The notes beneath the pieces were generated by a model that was not told where the DNA came from, made no database searches, and saw only the letters and a program-made list of their open reading frames with translations. Shown here in pieces: positions 9,224 through 18,060 of a stretch of 64,000 nt of DNA (within the stretch, counting starts at the first letter, position 1; each line of letters begins with the position of its first letter). Position numbers and translations under genes: made by a program. Source of the stretch: Pelagibaculum spongiae. GTDB taxonomy: Bacteria > Pseudomonadota > Gammaproteobacteria > Enterobacterales > Pelagibaculaceae. Where the stretch lies: contig NZ_QDDL01000001.1 in assembly GCF_003097315.1 (NCBI RefSeq), positions 620,001-684,000 on the forward strand, given 5' to 3'.

Positions 9224-9826
9224 TTACTTCTTTTGCTTTAATTCAAGTTCAAATTCCAGTTGGATTTCATCACCCACAGCTGGCACATAGGTATTCATAC
9301 CAAAATCACTACGCAAAATAGTCGCGTTGGCTGAAACACCCGCCCAATTACCTTTATAAGAAGGTACATATTTTCCGAGCGGATGCTGACCATCAAAATT
9401 CAGTGTTGCAAACAAAGTCACCGGCTTGGTCACACCATGCATAGTCAGCTCGCCTTCTACCGCATAACGTGCTTTAGTGATTGCACGGAAATTTTTACTA
9501 ACAAAACGAGCCTGCGGATATTTAGTTACATCAAAAAAATCAGCATTTTTTAAATGCTTATCTAGCGCAGCGACATCGGTATCAACACTGGCAGGATCAA
9601 TAATAATATCCAACTTGCTGTTTTCAATCTTGTCCAGATCCAGTGTCACCTGCCCATCAAAATCAGCAAATTGACCGCGGAAGTTGGATAGCCCGTGATG
9701 ATTAACTTTGAACAGAACCTTACTGTGAGCCTGATCAAACTGGTAATCCGCTGGAGCAGCTTGAGCGCCCGCTGCAAATAAACCACAAGAAACAATTAAC
9801 GCACCTGCTTTAAACCAGCTTTTCAT
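9224..9826 (-). CDS. YceI family periplasmic protein (first copy)
   Basis: 200 aa with a signal peptide (ALIVSCGLFAAGAQA, cleavage before APADY). Canonical YceI features are YQFDQAHSKVLFKVNHHGLS, FRGQFADFDG, HLKNADFFDVTKYPQARF and LTMHGVTKPV. Secreted lipid-binding barrel; first gene of the operon with cytochrome b561 and a second YceI. Transcribed divergently from the LysR gene at 10331, which is a plausible regulator by position only. Confidence 0.93.
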   Translation of the reverse strand: MKSWFKAGALIVSCGLFAAGAQAAPADYQFDQAHSKVLFKVNHHGLSNFRGQFADFDGQVTLDLDKIENSKLDIIIDPASVDTDVAALDKHLKNADFFDVTKYPQARFVSKNFRAITKARYAVEGELTMHGVTKPVTLFATLNFDGQHPLGKYVPSYKGNWAGVSANATILRSDFGMNTYVPAVGDEIQLEFELELKQKK

Positions 9827-10330
9827 TATAAATTCCTATACTGTATTTTTTTTAAGCTCACCTTTTAAAGGCTCTTTTGAAAACCATATGGGTAAGCTTG
9901 CTTTTACTGTTATTTGATAAACCACAGCAGCCGTTGATACCTCAAGCGCTGTAAGAAAATACATTTTGTTCGAATCTCGCCCAGCTTACTCAGACAAATG
10001 ATCAAAATAAATCGTTCAAATTTAACTTCACATTTGTTTCTTTTTCGAGTAACTGCTTTTATCAGTAAGCAATAAGATCAAGCGGTATCAGCCAACTCTA
10101 TTTTGCAACTTTGCAAGCATTCTTTTGAAACATATCGCAGACCAAACTCTGTTTTACTACTAAGACTGCGACGATACTGAAACATAGATTTTCAACTAGC
10201 AGCGTAGCATTCAATCAGTTTAAATCAGTATTCTCAGCCAGCACAAAGCTGGATATCTGACGCACAGCATATTGGTATTTATGCCAACTTAGAATAAGCT
10301 TTGCAGCAAATGTTCATTGCGAAATTGCCT
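9827..10330. other. Divergent intergenic region, yceI operon / lysR
   Basis: 504 bp, AT-rich, no supported ORF. The spacing is that of a LysR-regulated divergent promoter, but I see no convincing LysR box or hairpin. Confidence 0.4.
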
Positions 10331-11206
10331 ATGCAAGACTGGAATCAACTCAGGTTTTTCCTTGCGCTATCAAGCCATGGAACACTGGCACGTGCTGCAG
10401 AGAAGCTACAGGTTAACCAATCCACTGTTTTTAGGAGATTAAAGCAACTAGAAGACGATTTAGGCTTTAGTCTATTTATTCGAACTTCGACCGGCTATCA
10501 ATTAACTTCTGCTGGCGAGCAAATCCTTAAGCACGCGCAATCAATAGAAGATCATTTCGATCAATTGAAGCAAACCACTTCACCTGCTGAAGATCAGTTG
10601 GCTGGTAACATTCGGGTTTCAACGCTGGATACCGTTGCACTGCAACTAATACCTCAAGTGATTAGCCAATTCAGAGAACTTCACCCTTTAGTACATATCG
10701 ATTTAATGGTTAGCGAAAGTCGCCACAATCTTGCACGTCGTGAAGCTGACATTGCGATTCGAGCAACCCGTCGACCACCTGATTACCTGATTGGTAAAAA
10801 ATTATTCAGTCAGCCTTGGTGTTTATGGGCCAGCCAAGATTATCTTGATCAGCATGGCTACCCGGAAAAAGGGCAGCTAGCACAACATAAGTTTTTGCTA
10901 GGGATTGGTGATTTGGGTGAAGCCCCGATTATGCCGGTACTGGAGCATATGTTGTCCAAAGACCAAATCGTTTGCCGCAGCAATAGCATGCTGGCGTTAC
11001 AGCAACTTTGTCGCCAAGGTGTTGGACTATTACCCGGCTTGCAATGCGAAACATCTGACTTGATAAGCACCATGGATTTTCCCGAAGTACCTCAGTCTGA
11101 GTTATGGCTACTTTACCATCCTGACCAAAAAACTCAGCCACGGATTAAAGCTTTCACCCAGTTCATAATGGATAACTTTAAACGCACGACTCTGGTCGGA
11201 ATTTAA
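10331..11206 (+). CDS. LysR family transcriptional regulator
   Basis: 291 aa. The N-terminal winged helix-turn-helix covers residues 3-60 (DWNQLRFFLALSSHGTLARA, then VNQSTVFRRLKQLEDDLG). The C-terminal two-lobed effector domain includes GNIRVSTLDTVA and RREADIAIRATR, as in regulators of the V/GcvA-like group. Ligand unknown. Starts at 10331 or the in-frame ATG at 10310; neither has a good Shine-Dalgarno, and family alignments favour the shorter form. Divergent from the yceI-b561 operon. Confidence 0.9.
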   Translation: MQDWNQLRFFLALSSHGTLARAAEKLQVNQSTVFRRLKQLEDDLGFSLFIRTSTGYQLTSAGEQILKHAQSIEDHFDQLKQTTSPAEDQLAGNIRVSTLDTVALQLIPQVISQFRELHPLVHIDLMVSESRHNLARREADIAIRATRRPPDYLIGKKLFSQPWCLWASQDYLDQHGYPEKGQLAQHKFLLGIGDLGEAPIMPVLEHMLSKDQIVCRSNSMLALQQLCRQGVGLLPGLQCETSDLISTMDFPEVPQSELWLLYHPDQKTQPRIKAFTQFIMDNFKRTTLVGI

Positions 11207-11235
11207 TCAATCAGACTTAGCAAAACGGACTTAGC

Positions 11236-12549
11236 ATGACGACATTAACACTCGACAATCTTCATTTTATTTTTATCGGATTGAGCCTGATTCTACTGAT
11301 TAGTTCAGTGGTTTTAGCAAGTGCTTCAAATAAGAACAAAGCGCTACTTAGCCAGGCTCAACTAGCAGCCCAACGGCTATCGGCAGATAACCTGTCATCG
11401 ACAAGTCAGCTACAAAATCTTGAACTAGAAACCACACAAACAATTAGCACACTACACGCGCAGTTGGAACATGCTCGTCAGCAAAACCAGCAGCATAATG
11501 AACAGCTGATTGCTCTGGAAAAAAACAAACAGCAAATGAACTTGCAGTTTGAAAACCTGGCGCAAAAGATTTTTGAAGAAAAAGGTAAAACCTTTACTGA
11601 AAAAAATCAGTCTTCGATGGATGCCTTGCTTGCACCATTTAAAGAACAACTCAGCCAGTTCAAAACCCAGCTAGATCAATCTCACCACCGAGACAACCAA
11701 GACCGTGCTTCGTTAAGAGAACAAGTTTCTCAATTAATGAACCTGAATCAGAAAATAAATCAGGAAGCGATTAACCTGACCCGCGCCTTAAAAAGCGAAA
11801 ACAAAACTCAAGGCAACTGGGGTGAATTAGTACTAGAAAAAGTGCTAGAAAAATCAGGGCTTCGTAAGGGCGAGGAATATCAGGTACAAGAGAGCTTCAA
11901 AGATGACAGCGGCAGTCGCCGTCAACCTGACGTAATTATTCGATTACCCGAAGGCAAAGATGTCATCATCGACTCTAAAGTATCTCTAACCGCTTACCAG
12001 AAGTACATCTCCAGTGAAGATCAAGCTGAAGCATTGACTGCATTAAAAGCGCACGTTGAATCGGTACGCCGTCATATTCGCCAACTCAGTGATAAAGATT
12101 ACAGCCAACTTTCAGGGCTCAATTCTCTAGATTTTGTTCTAATGTTCATGCCGATTGAACCGGCTTTTGTTGCAGCATTCCAACATGACCCTCAATTATT
12201 CACTGACGCTTTTGACCAAAAAATAATTGTAGTGACTCCAACCACATTGCTGGCGACCTTGAGAACCATTGAAAATATTTGGCGCTATGAACGGCAGAAC
12301 CAAAATGCAATAGAAATTGCCGAACAAGCCGGCAAGCTTTATGACAAGCTACGGGTTTTTTGTGAAAAAATGGAGAAAACAGATGCCCAGCTAACCACCG
12401 CACGAAATACCTTTGATGACGCGATGAATAGCCTTAGCCAAGGGCGCGGCAATCTAATCGCTCAGGCTGGAAAGTTTCTTGACATGGGGGTTCGAGTAAA
12501 AAAGCAATTACCGAAAACGCTCACTGACAAAGCTGACCCGTCCGAATAG
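11236..12549 (+). CDS. rmuC: DNA recombination protein RmuC
   Basis: 437 aa. One N-terminal membrane helix (residues 9-30, FIFIGLSLILLISSVVLAS) anchors a long coiled coil (about residues 35-190, Gln/Glu rich), followed by the conserved RmuC nuclease-like domain with GNWGELVLEKVLEKSGLRKG, QPDVIIRLP and DVIIDSKVSLTAYQKY (PD-(D/E)xK-like core), then EPAFVAAF and TTLLATLRTI. The family limits inversions at short inverted repeats. Starts 29 bp after the LysR stop. Confidence 0.94.
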   Translation: MTTLTLDNLHFIFIGLSLILLISSVVLASASNKNKALLSQAQLAAQRLSADNLSSTSQLQNLELETTQTISTLHAQLEHARQQNQQHNEQLIALEKNKQQMNLQFENLAQKIFEEKGKTFTEKNQSSMDALLAPFKEQLSQFKTQLDQSHHRDNQDRASLREQVSQLMNLNQKINQEAINLTRALKSENKTQGNWGELVLEKVLEKSGLRKGEEYQVQESFKDDSGSRRQPDVIIRLPEGKDVIIDSKVSLTAYQKYISSEDQAEALTALKAHVESVRRHIRQLSDKDYSQLSGLNSLDFVLMFMPIEPAFVAAFQHDPQLFTDAFDQKIIVVTPTTLLATLRTIENIWRYERQNQNAIEIAEQAGKLYDKLRVFCEKMEKTDAQLTTARNTFDDAMNSLSQGRGNLIAQAGKFLDMGVRVKKQLPKTLTDKADPSE

Positions 12550-13055
12550 TCGCAATGCTTGCGGGCTATTCAACTGGAACATGAACCGTTTTTAGGCGAT
12601 CCATTGACTAAAGACGGTTCTAAAACTGCTACTTAGAAACCATTCACGTTCTGTCTCTGCATCTCAATTACTGCGCCCAGCAATCGTTATTCTTCAATTG
12701 AAAGGTTGCATTGATACATTTTCCAACAACTACTAGCTATTAATACTCAACTTGCTAGAAACTAACAATTAATAACCAAACCGTTAAGCCACTTGAGTTC
12801 CAGGTTAATCAAAAACCTGCTACTTTGGCACAAACCTAGGTACAGTTTATTCCTGTTCGCGCTGAAGATGCTGAGTAGATCCATTTTTAATCAATCGCTA
12901 TCGCCACTACCCGCAGAGCAGTACTATACCGACTAAAGATTTTCTTACCCGGAAAGTCTACTTAATAAAACAACATATTCACAAGAAACCGCTTAATCCA
13001 AGAGCACCCGTTACCAAAATACCGTGGCCTAATACTTCATCTAAAGAGCATAATA
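12550..13055. other. Intergenic region after rmuC
   Basis: 506 bp without a supported gene. A short CGCAA/TTGCG hairpin lies 2 bp past the rmuC stop but has no T-run. Nothing else recognised. Confidence 0.4.
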
Positions 13056-14033
13056 ATGATAAAAAAAATCAGCCACCTCAGCGCCATTTCTATTATCAGC
13101 GCCAGTTTATTATTTACTGGGTGTACTTCTAACCAACAGGACAGCCTATTCGATAGTGCAGTTAGCTTTGCCAGAAGTAGTGTTGATTTAGAAGTAAAGA
13201 CAGCATTGGCGGGCGATGTAACCCTAACTTATATGGAGCGCCCAAGCACTTTAACCGAAAATGCAGAAACTGTTTTATTGTTGCATGGATTTTCTGCTAA
13301 TAAAGACAACTGGATTCGTTTTACCGATGCACTTGATGAAAAATATCATGTCATTGCAGTAGATCTAGCAGGACACGGCGATTCAGAAAAGTCACTCACT
13401 ACCAATTATGGTCTTGTTAAGCAAGCTGAGCGTTTAGATGCTCTCATGACGGGTTTAGGTATTGAAACCTTTCATATTGCCGGTAATTCAATGGGCGGAG
13501 CAATTAGTACTATTTTTAGTTTTAATTATCCAACTAAAGTAAAAAGCTTAACTTTGATTGATGCTGCCGGTGTTGATGGTGACACTCCTAGCGAGTATTA
13601 CCAAGCACTTGCCAAAGGCACTAACCCGCTAATTGCCACCGATGAAGAAAGCTTTGAGTTTCGCATGGATTTTACCATGAGCCAACCACCGATATTACCT
13701 TGGCCTTTACGCCCAGCCTTATTCCGAAAAACAATGGCTCGAGTTGATATCAACAAAAAAATCTTTAGCGACATGATTGAAACAAAACAGCATTTAATCG
13801 AAAGCAATTTCCAACAGTCTATGCAAACAACGTTTGCTGAACACAAACTACCAACGCTGATTATGTGGGGCAAAGAAGATCGAGTATTGGACGTATCAGC
13901 CGTCGCTGCCTTTAAGCAATTAATGCCCGCAGCAACTGTGCATATTTTTGATGGTGTTGGCCACCTGCCTATGGTAGAAATTCCAAATGAGAGCGCAAAA
14001 GTTTACCAGGATTTTCTAGCATCCATAAAATAA
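13056..14033 (+). CDS. Lipoprotein alpha/beta hydrolase
   Basis: 325 aa. The lipoprotein signal ends in the lipobox LLFTGC (Cys near residue 23), so the protein is probably anchored to a membrane. The alpha/beta-hydrolase fold follows: LLLHGFSANKDNW oxyanion region, DLAGHGDSE, nucleophile elbow GNSMGG, the late acidic residue in MWGKEDRVLD and the catalytic histidine in GVGHLPMVE. Esterase or lipase-like; substrate unknown. The next gene starts 77 bp downstream. Confidence 0.9.
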   Translation: MIKKISHLSAISIISASLLFTGCTSNQQDSLFDSAVSFARSSVDLEVKTALAGDVTLTYMERPSTLTENAETVLLLHGFSANKDNWIRFTDALDEKYHVIAVDLAGHGDSEKSLTTNYGLVKQAERLDALMTGLGIETFHIAGNSMGGAISTIFSFNYPTKVKSLTLIDAAGVDGDTPSEYYQALAKGTNPLIATDEESFEFRMDFTMSQPPILPWPLRPALFRKTMARVDINKKIFSDMIETKQHLIESNFQQSMQTTFAEHKLPTLIMWGKEDRVLDVSAVAAFKQLMPAATVHIFDGVGHLPMVEIPNESAKVYQDFLASIK

Positions 14034-14110
14034 CCATATCAACCAAAGTCACCGTTGATGCTGCATTAGAATCGAGCAGTAATTAATTACCTGAAAAGGA
14101 GCCAATAATA

Positions 14111-14983
14111 ATGAAAAAAACAGCACAACCAGGTATTGAAGCGCGTAAAAACCTTGATTTTGGCCTGGACGCAAATACTCCAAAATACTGGCACTCTAAC
14201 GATCCATTTAAAACACGCCTACACGATGCATTACAGTCAACCTTTCCAGAAGGTGAGCGCTATTTTATAGCCTGCGTCCGTGTGTTTAATGACCGTATTG
14301 AAGATCCTAAGCTTCAGCATGAAGTAAAAGAATTTATCCATCAGGAAGCTCAGCACGGTATGGCTCATACCAAATACAACCAGCTATTAGCACAACAGGG
14401 AATGCCAATGAAGCGTCTACTGGCGTTTCATAAAGATAAGACCCAAAAGGATCAAAAACGTTTTTCCCCAGAGTTTAATTTGGCGTTAACTGCCGCATTT
14501 GAACACTTTACCGCACTGCTGGCAGATGCGTATTTTTCAAATAAAGAAACTACCGCGGGCATGGATCCGAAAATGAAAGCCCTGTTTGCTTGGCATGCCA
14601 TTGAAGAAATGGAACATCGCTCAGTGGCCTTTAATGTAATGAAGAGCATTGCCAAAGTAGGTTACTTCAAACGCTCCTGCGCCATGGTATATGCCACCTG
14701 GATGGTAATGTATTTTATGTTCAGCTTTGCCGATAACATGCTAGAAGCTGACGGCTTCTCTAAATGGCAACGCCGTAAGATGTTTTTCAAAAACCTAAAC
14801 TGGATGTATGGTTACAAAGGGATTTTATCTTCCTTTACGCCAAGCCTATTGCGTTACTTCAAACCTAGCTTCCACCCAGAAGAGATTCCGGTAATTCACA
14901 ACTACCCTGACTGGGTTAAAGCGTACGATGAAAGCGGCAACCCACACAAGGCCTGTGAAGCACTGATAGCTGCTGCTCATTAA
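14111..14983 (+). CDS. Predicted metal-dependent hydrolase, ferritin-like di-iron fold (PF10118 type)
   Basis: 290 aa cytoplasmic protein. Four metal-ligand helices are visible: FPEGERYFI, FIHQEAQHGMAH (E-x-x-H), FEHFTALLAD and HAIEEMEHRSVAF (E-x-x-H), the ligand pattern of di-iron carboxylate proteins and of the PF10118 family. Reaction not established. AAAAGGAGCC is a strong ribosome site 9 bp before the start. It follows the hydrolase gene on the same strand and may be co-transcribed. Confidence 0.85.
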   Translation: MKKTAQPGIEARKNLDFGLDANTPKYWHSNDPFKTRLHDALQSTFPEGERYFIACVRVFNDRIEDPKLQHEVKEFIHQEAQHGMAHTKYNQLLAQQGMPMKRLLAFHKDKTQKDQKRFSPEFNLALTAAFEHFTALLADAYFSNKETTAGMDPKMKALFAWHAIEEMEHRSVAFNVMKSIAKVGYFKRSCAMVYATWMVMYFMFSFADNMLEADGFSKWQRRKMFFKNLNWMYGYKGILSSFTPSLLRYFKPSFHPEEIPVIHNYPDWVKAYDESGNPHKACEALIAAAH

Positions 14984-15560
14984 TAGTCAAAAAACTATTT
15001 AAAAAGCGCTTCTCATTATTTCCGGCTAGCAATAGCCGGAACATTTTTATTCAAAAAAGCTGGGCTCGACCACCACTTTGGCTATCAAAAGAATAAGAAG
15101 TCATCTTTTGGATATAGCCGCAAAATTAACATATCGATGCACTTATCAACTGCCTTAGTCAATATTCTGATTAACGACTCACCTCTGCCTCTCATATTGC
15201 TGACTCACTCTGTTGTATCGACCTTCAATTTCGAGCCTTGGCTGCTAATAAGCTCGTGCTATTTGCTTACCATCAAACTCAAGCATGAAAATCAGTAGAT
15301 TAACGACATTAATAGATGAATATCAATAGGTTGGTTAGCTCAATTTCCAAGGTAACAAAAAACCTGTTATCTTGGCGACACACGCGTGCGCTAGGTTTGC
15401 TTGGATTGGCAGAAGGCAAAAAGATAAATTTCTTTAAAATCTGAATGTTAACAACAAACAGGCATACTTACATACCTGCATACCTGCATACCGAGCCTGC
15501 ATACAGTCAAACCGCTATAGCATCATTATCACTAATGAATAGCCTATTCATGGAATACAT
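14984..15560. other. Intergenic region, terminator plus long leader of the RRM gene
   Basis: 577 bp. Holds the terminator at 15021-15050 and, just before the RRM gene, short direct repeats of CATACCTG / GCATACC between about 15462 and 15505. No supported ORF. Confidence 0.45.
15021..15050 (+). terminator. Terminator after the PF10118 gene
   Basis: TCCGGCTA / TAGCCGGA stem with GCAA tetraloop, followed by ACATTTTTATT; 37 bp past the stop codon. Confidence 0.75.
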
Positions 15561-15806
15561 ATGAAATTATTAATACGCAACTTAGATCGTTCAACCACAG
15601 AAGAAGAGTTAAACGGTTTATTTCAAGCGTTCGGAACAGTCCAATCTTGCAATCTGGTGATTGACAAAGCAGATGGCGCATCTAAAGGCTTCGGATTTGT
15701 TGAAATGCCAAAGCCAGGCGAAGCAAAGGCAGCAATGCAAGGCCTCAACAACCAAACAATTGGTAACAACCAAATTCGTGTAAAAAAAGCTGAAGACAAA
15801 AAATAA
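15561..15806 (+). CDS. Small RNA-binding protein, single RRM domain
   Basis: 81 aa consisting of one RNA recognition motif. RNP2 is KLLIRNL at residues 2-8 and RNP1 is KGFGFVEM near residues 43-50, each with the aromatic or aliphatic positions needed to stack on RNA. A short basic tail (VKKAEDKK) follows. Bacterial single-RRM proteins of this size are often cold-inducible; no control element is proven here, but the gene stands alone with a long leader and its own terminator. Confidence 0.93.
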   Translation: MKLLIRNLDRSTTEEELNGLFQAFGTVQSCNLVIDKADGASKGFGFVEMPKPGEAKAAMQGLNNQTIGNNQIRVKKAEDKK

Positions 15807-15839
15807 ATAACGTCTCGCTACTGCCGAACATTTCCTTCT

Positions 15840-15871
15840 AAAGTATTTTTGATCTCCTCAAAAATACTTTT
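15840..15871 (+). terminator. Terminator of the RRM gene
   Basis: AAAGTATTTTTGA / TCAAAAATACTTT perfect 13-bp stem with a TCTCC loop and a TTTTAT tail; 33 bp after the stop. Confidence 0.85.
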
Positions 15872-17015
15872 ATCTAAAATTGACTAATTTATTAGCTAAT
15901 TGATTTTCTTATCATAAAATTATCTTTACCAGCAGTCACTCATCCCTCGGCTGGTAGGCCTACCGACTTATTTTTAATAGGTTTGCCAAGCCTCATCTTG
16001 AGCGTTCAGATTACAATCTCACTCTAAGGCAGGTCTGGCGCATAAGAAAAGGCCTGCATTGCGGGCCTAAAGATGGCAGGTTATAACAATCAAAGCTTCA
16101 ACTCGTCGAGCAAAAACTTTGTAGTAAGCCGTTTATCAGCTTTCAACTGAAGTGAGACTGATCTGGCAATGTGATTGAAAGAGCGTCATTTCAGTTCTTT
16201 CCTTGAACGTAAAAAGATCTGCAATCGACAAAATCTAGGTCAAACAATTTACTATAGGCAAAATGATGATCCTAAGCTAATAGCCTAGATAAAACTGAAA
16301 TATTAAATTGATAAACAATACAGACCACCATCTTTTCAATATTTCATTTATCATTTTGATTTTTTTGTTAATGAAGTCAATAGTGCCATTTATAAATATT
16401 AATATGAAAAACTTATGGTATGGCTTTTTCAAGACAAAAAAAAGACTCAAACATTCTGAGCCTAAAGGATGGGATAACTACAAATTACTAACTAACTTTC
16501 AAAATTCAGAAAGGCAAAAGACTAGATTAACAAATACAAAAGCTGCCGATGTATTTTAGCCTGAAAATACATCATTAGATGGTAAAACCACTTAATTTAA
16601 ACAATGATATTTCACTCAGCCAAAACCTGCTAAATAAACAACAATTATCGAGTAGCATATTCAAGACAGAAATTTGCTGTTCGACTGATCTGATTCAATG
16701 ACTACAGATTACCCCTGTCAGCCTTCGCTGTAAATCGATAAGACCCTTATTGCATTTTTAGTCCTAAATTGAAACAAATTAAACTTTCTCTTGTAGCCTG
16801 ACGAAAATTTGGCAAATGAGTGTTTACAGCCAGACCAAGCATCATTGAATTGAATAGAATGATTAACAAAATTAACAGCAGGCGTATCGCCGCCAGCTCT
16901 ATTTATCGCACGCAGAAAGTTGGTTTTAAACTGATAGAATTAATATAATGAAAAAGAAATATAAGAAGGCAATAAATAAGTAAATCGGGCAACTATGACG
17001 TTTGCAACAGATGAT
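15872..17015. other. Long AT-rich gene-poor region
   Basis: About 1.1 kb with no confident gene. The longest frame (16308-16559, plus, 83 codons from TTG) has a hydrophobic then basic composition but no ribosome site or recognisable family. An imperfect GC-rich hairpin at 16050-16068 (GGCCTGC / GCGGGCC) could end minus-strand transcription. Confidence 0.4.
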
Positions 17016-17054
17016 TTTGTCAGCGGCATTAACTCATGCTAATCCGCTGACAAA
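17016..17054. repeat. Long perfect hairpin downstream of the globin gene
   Basis: TTTGTCAGCGG pairs with CCGCTGACAAA (11 bp, no mismatch), and the loop contains a further ATTA/TAAT pairing with one bulged base. It lies 30 bp past the globin stop. No T-run follows on either strand, so it is not a standard intrinsic terminator; transcript 3'-end protection is possible. Confidence 0.6.
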
Positions 17055-17084
17055 CAAAACTTTGGCTAATTTTTGAATAGAAAG

Positions 17085-17498
17085 TTAAGCCGCTTCAGCA
17101 GCCGCACCTTTCATGGTATCAGCCAATACGGTATAGACCGTTACCCAAGCCTCTTGCAGTTCTGGGGTGAATGCTTCACCTAAACCCTGTTGCAAAGTCC
17201 AGATTAATGCTGCACCGACTGTTTCATAGTGCTGATCTTTAACACCGTAGGCGACGTGACCACGACCAAGATTCTGCACCGCAGGAACTAAAGCTTCTAA
17301 ATTATCCAAGCCACGTACTGCAACACCAATCATCGTCATCAGTTTACGGCCCTGCTCAGCAATATCATCACTAAACAATGGCTTTAAAGAAGGATCCAAC
17401 TCAAACAGTCGGCCATAAAATAATTCGGCGGCAGTATCAGCAATAGGAACTACTTTTTCCCAGCTCTGCTGTACCAGTTGTTTTTGTTCTGGTGTCAT
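17085..17498 (-). CDS. Single-domain bacterial globin (Vitreoscilla hemoglobin-like)
   Basis: 137 aa. The opening MTPEQKQLVQQSWEKV, the E-helix region GRKLMTMIGVAV and the proximal heme histidine in GRGHVAYGVKDQHYE match single-domain globins related to flavohemoglobin heads. No FAD/NAD domain follows, so it is a stand-alone globin for oxygen or NO binding. The start at 17498 has an excellent AGGAGA ribosome site 6 bp upstream; the frame is open 9 codons further. A palindromic candidate operator lies just upstream. Confidence 0.92.
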   Translation of the reverse strand: MTPEQKQLVQQSWEKVVPIADTAAELFYGRLFELDPSLKPLFSDDIAEQGRKLMTMIGVAVRGLDNLEALVPAVQNLGRGHVAYGVKDQHYETVGAALIWTLQQGLGEAFTPELQEAWVTVYTVLADTMKGAAAEAA

Positions 17499-17526
17499 AG
17501 ACTTCTCCTGACAATAAGGCAGCATT

Positions 17527-17545
17527 TTCAGATATTTATTCTGAA
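17527..17545. promoter_or_regulatory. Candidate operator palindrome upstream of globin
   Basis: TTCAGA-TATTTAT-TCTGAA, a perfect 6-bp inverted repeat with a 7-bp spacer, about 30 bp before the globin ATG. It resembles the spacing of repressor sites at NO/oxygen genes but does not match the FNR or NsrR consensus; the protein that reads it is unknown. Confidence 0.45.
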
Positions 17546-17685
17546 TAAGACATTATTAACTAATAAAACGAAGCAACCCTGCCAGTCGCCAAACCAAGCG
17601 GGGCTGTCGTTTTGACAGACACAGTCTATCCACCAAGAGGGAGAGTGCAAGCCTAAAGAGGTAAATTGCGTGAAAAAGCAACCTT

Positions 17686-18060
17686 TTAGTTATTAACTGT
17701 CAGCTTTTCTACTTCTTCATGTTCTAACTGATGAAGTAATTCATTCATGCGTTTTTTACCAAAACGCTTTAAACGAAATTTTCGCGCTTGCTGCAAATTG
17801 GAAGATGGATCGCCAACCACTAACAATGCCACCATTCCATAACGATTATGAACCCGACACTTCAAACCATATACGCCAGGAACATCAAACTTTATATCTT
17901 TACTGGGAATAGAATGAATTTCTACTGGCTTAACACCTTCTGGCAGCATACCTTTTACCGTAGTCACCGTATGCTGACCCATAGAACCGGTAAAACGAAC
18001 CGTATCACCTGGTTGAATTCTTAAATAGTCGGGTTCAAAACGAAACATATGGGTGACATC
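17686..18060 (-). pseudogene. Pseudoazurin-like cupredoxin, 3' fragment (IS-disrupted)
   Basis: Encodes HMFRFEPDYLRIQPGDTVRF onward. Copper ligands are visible: His in MGQHTV, then Cys, His and Met in GLKCRVHNRYGM, the pseudoazurin/amicyanin type-1 copper order. A basic C-terminal extension of about 40 residues follows the cupredoxin core, longer than usual. The 5' part lies beyond the IS at 18061-19275. Removing the IS and one 10-bp repeat gives a 163-aa protein in one frame. A 146-codon frame running out of the IS (from 18126) could express a leaderless copy, which would not reach the periplasm. Confidence 0.93.

Noticed and set aside
16308-16559. 83-codon plus-strand ORF
   Set aside because: TTG start, AT-rich composition, no ribosome site or recognisable family; noted only within the intergenic entry.
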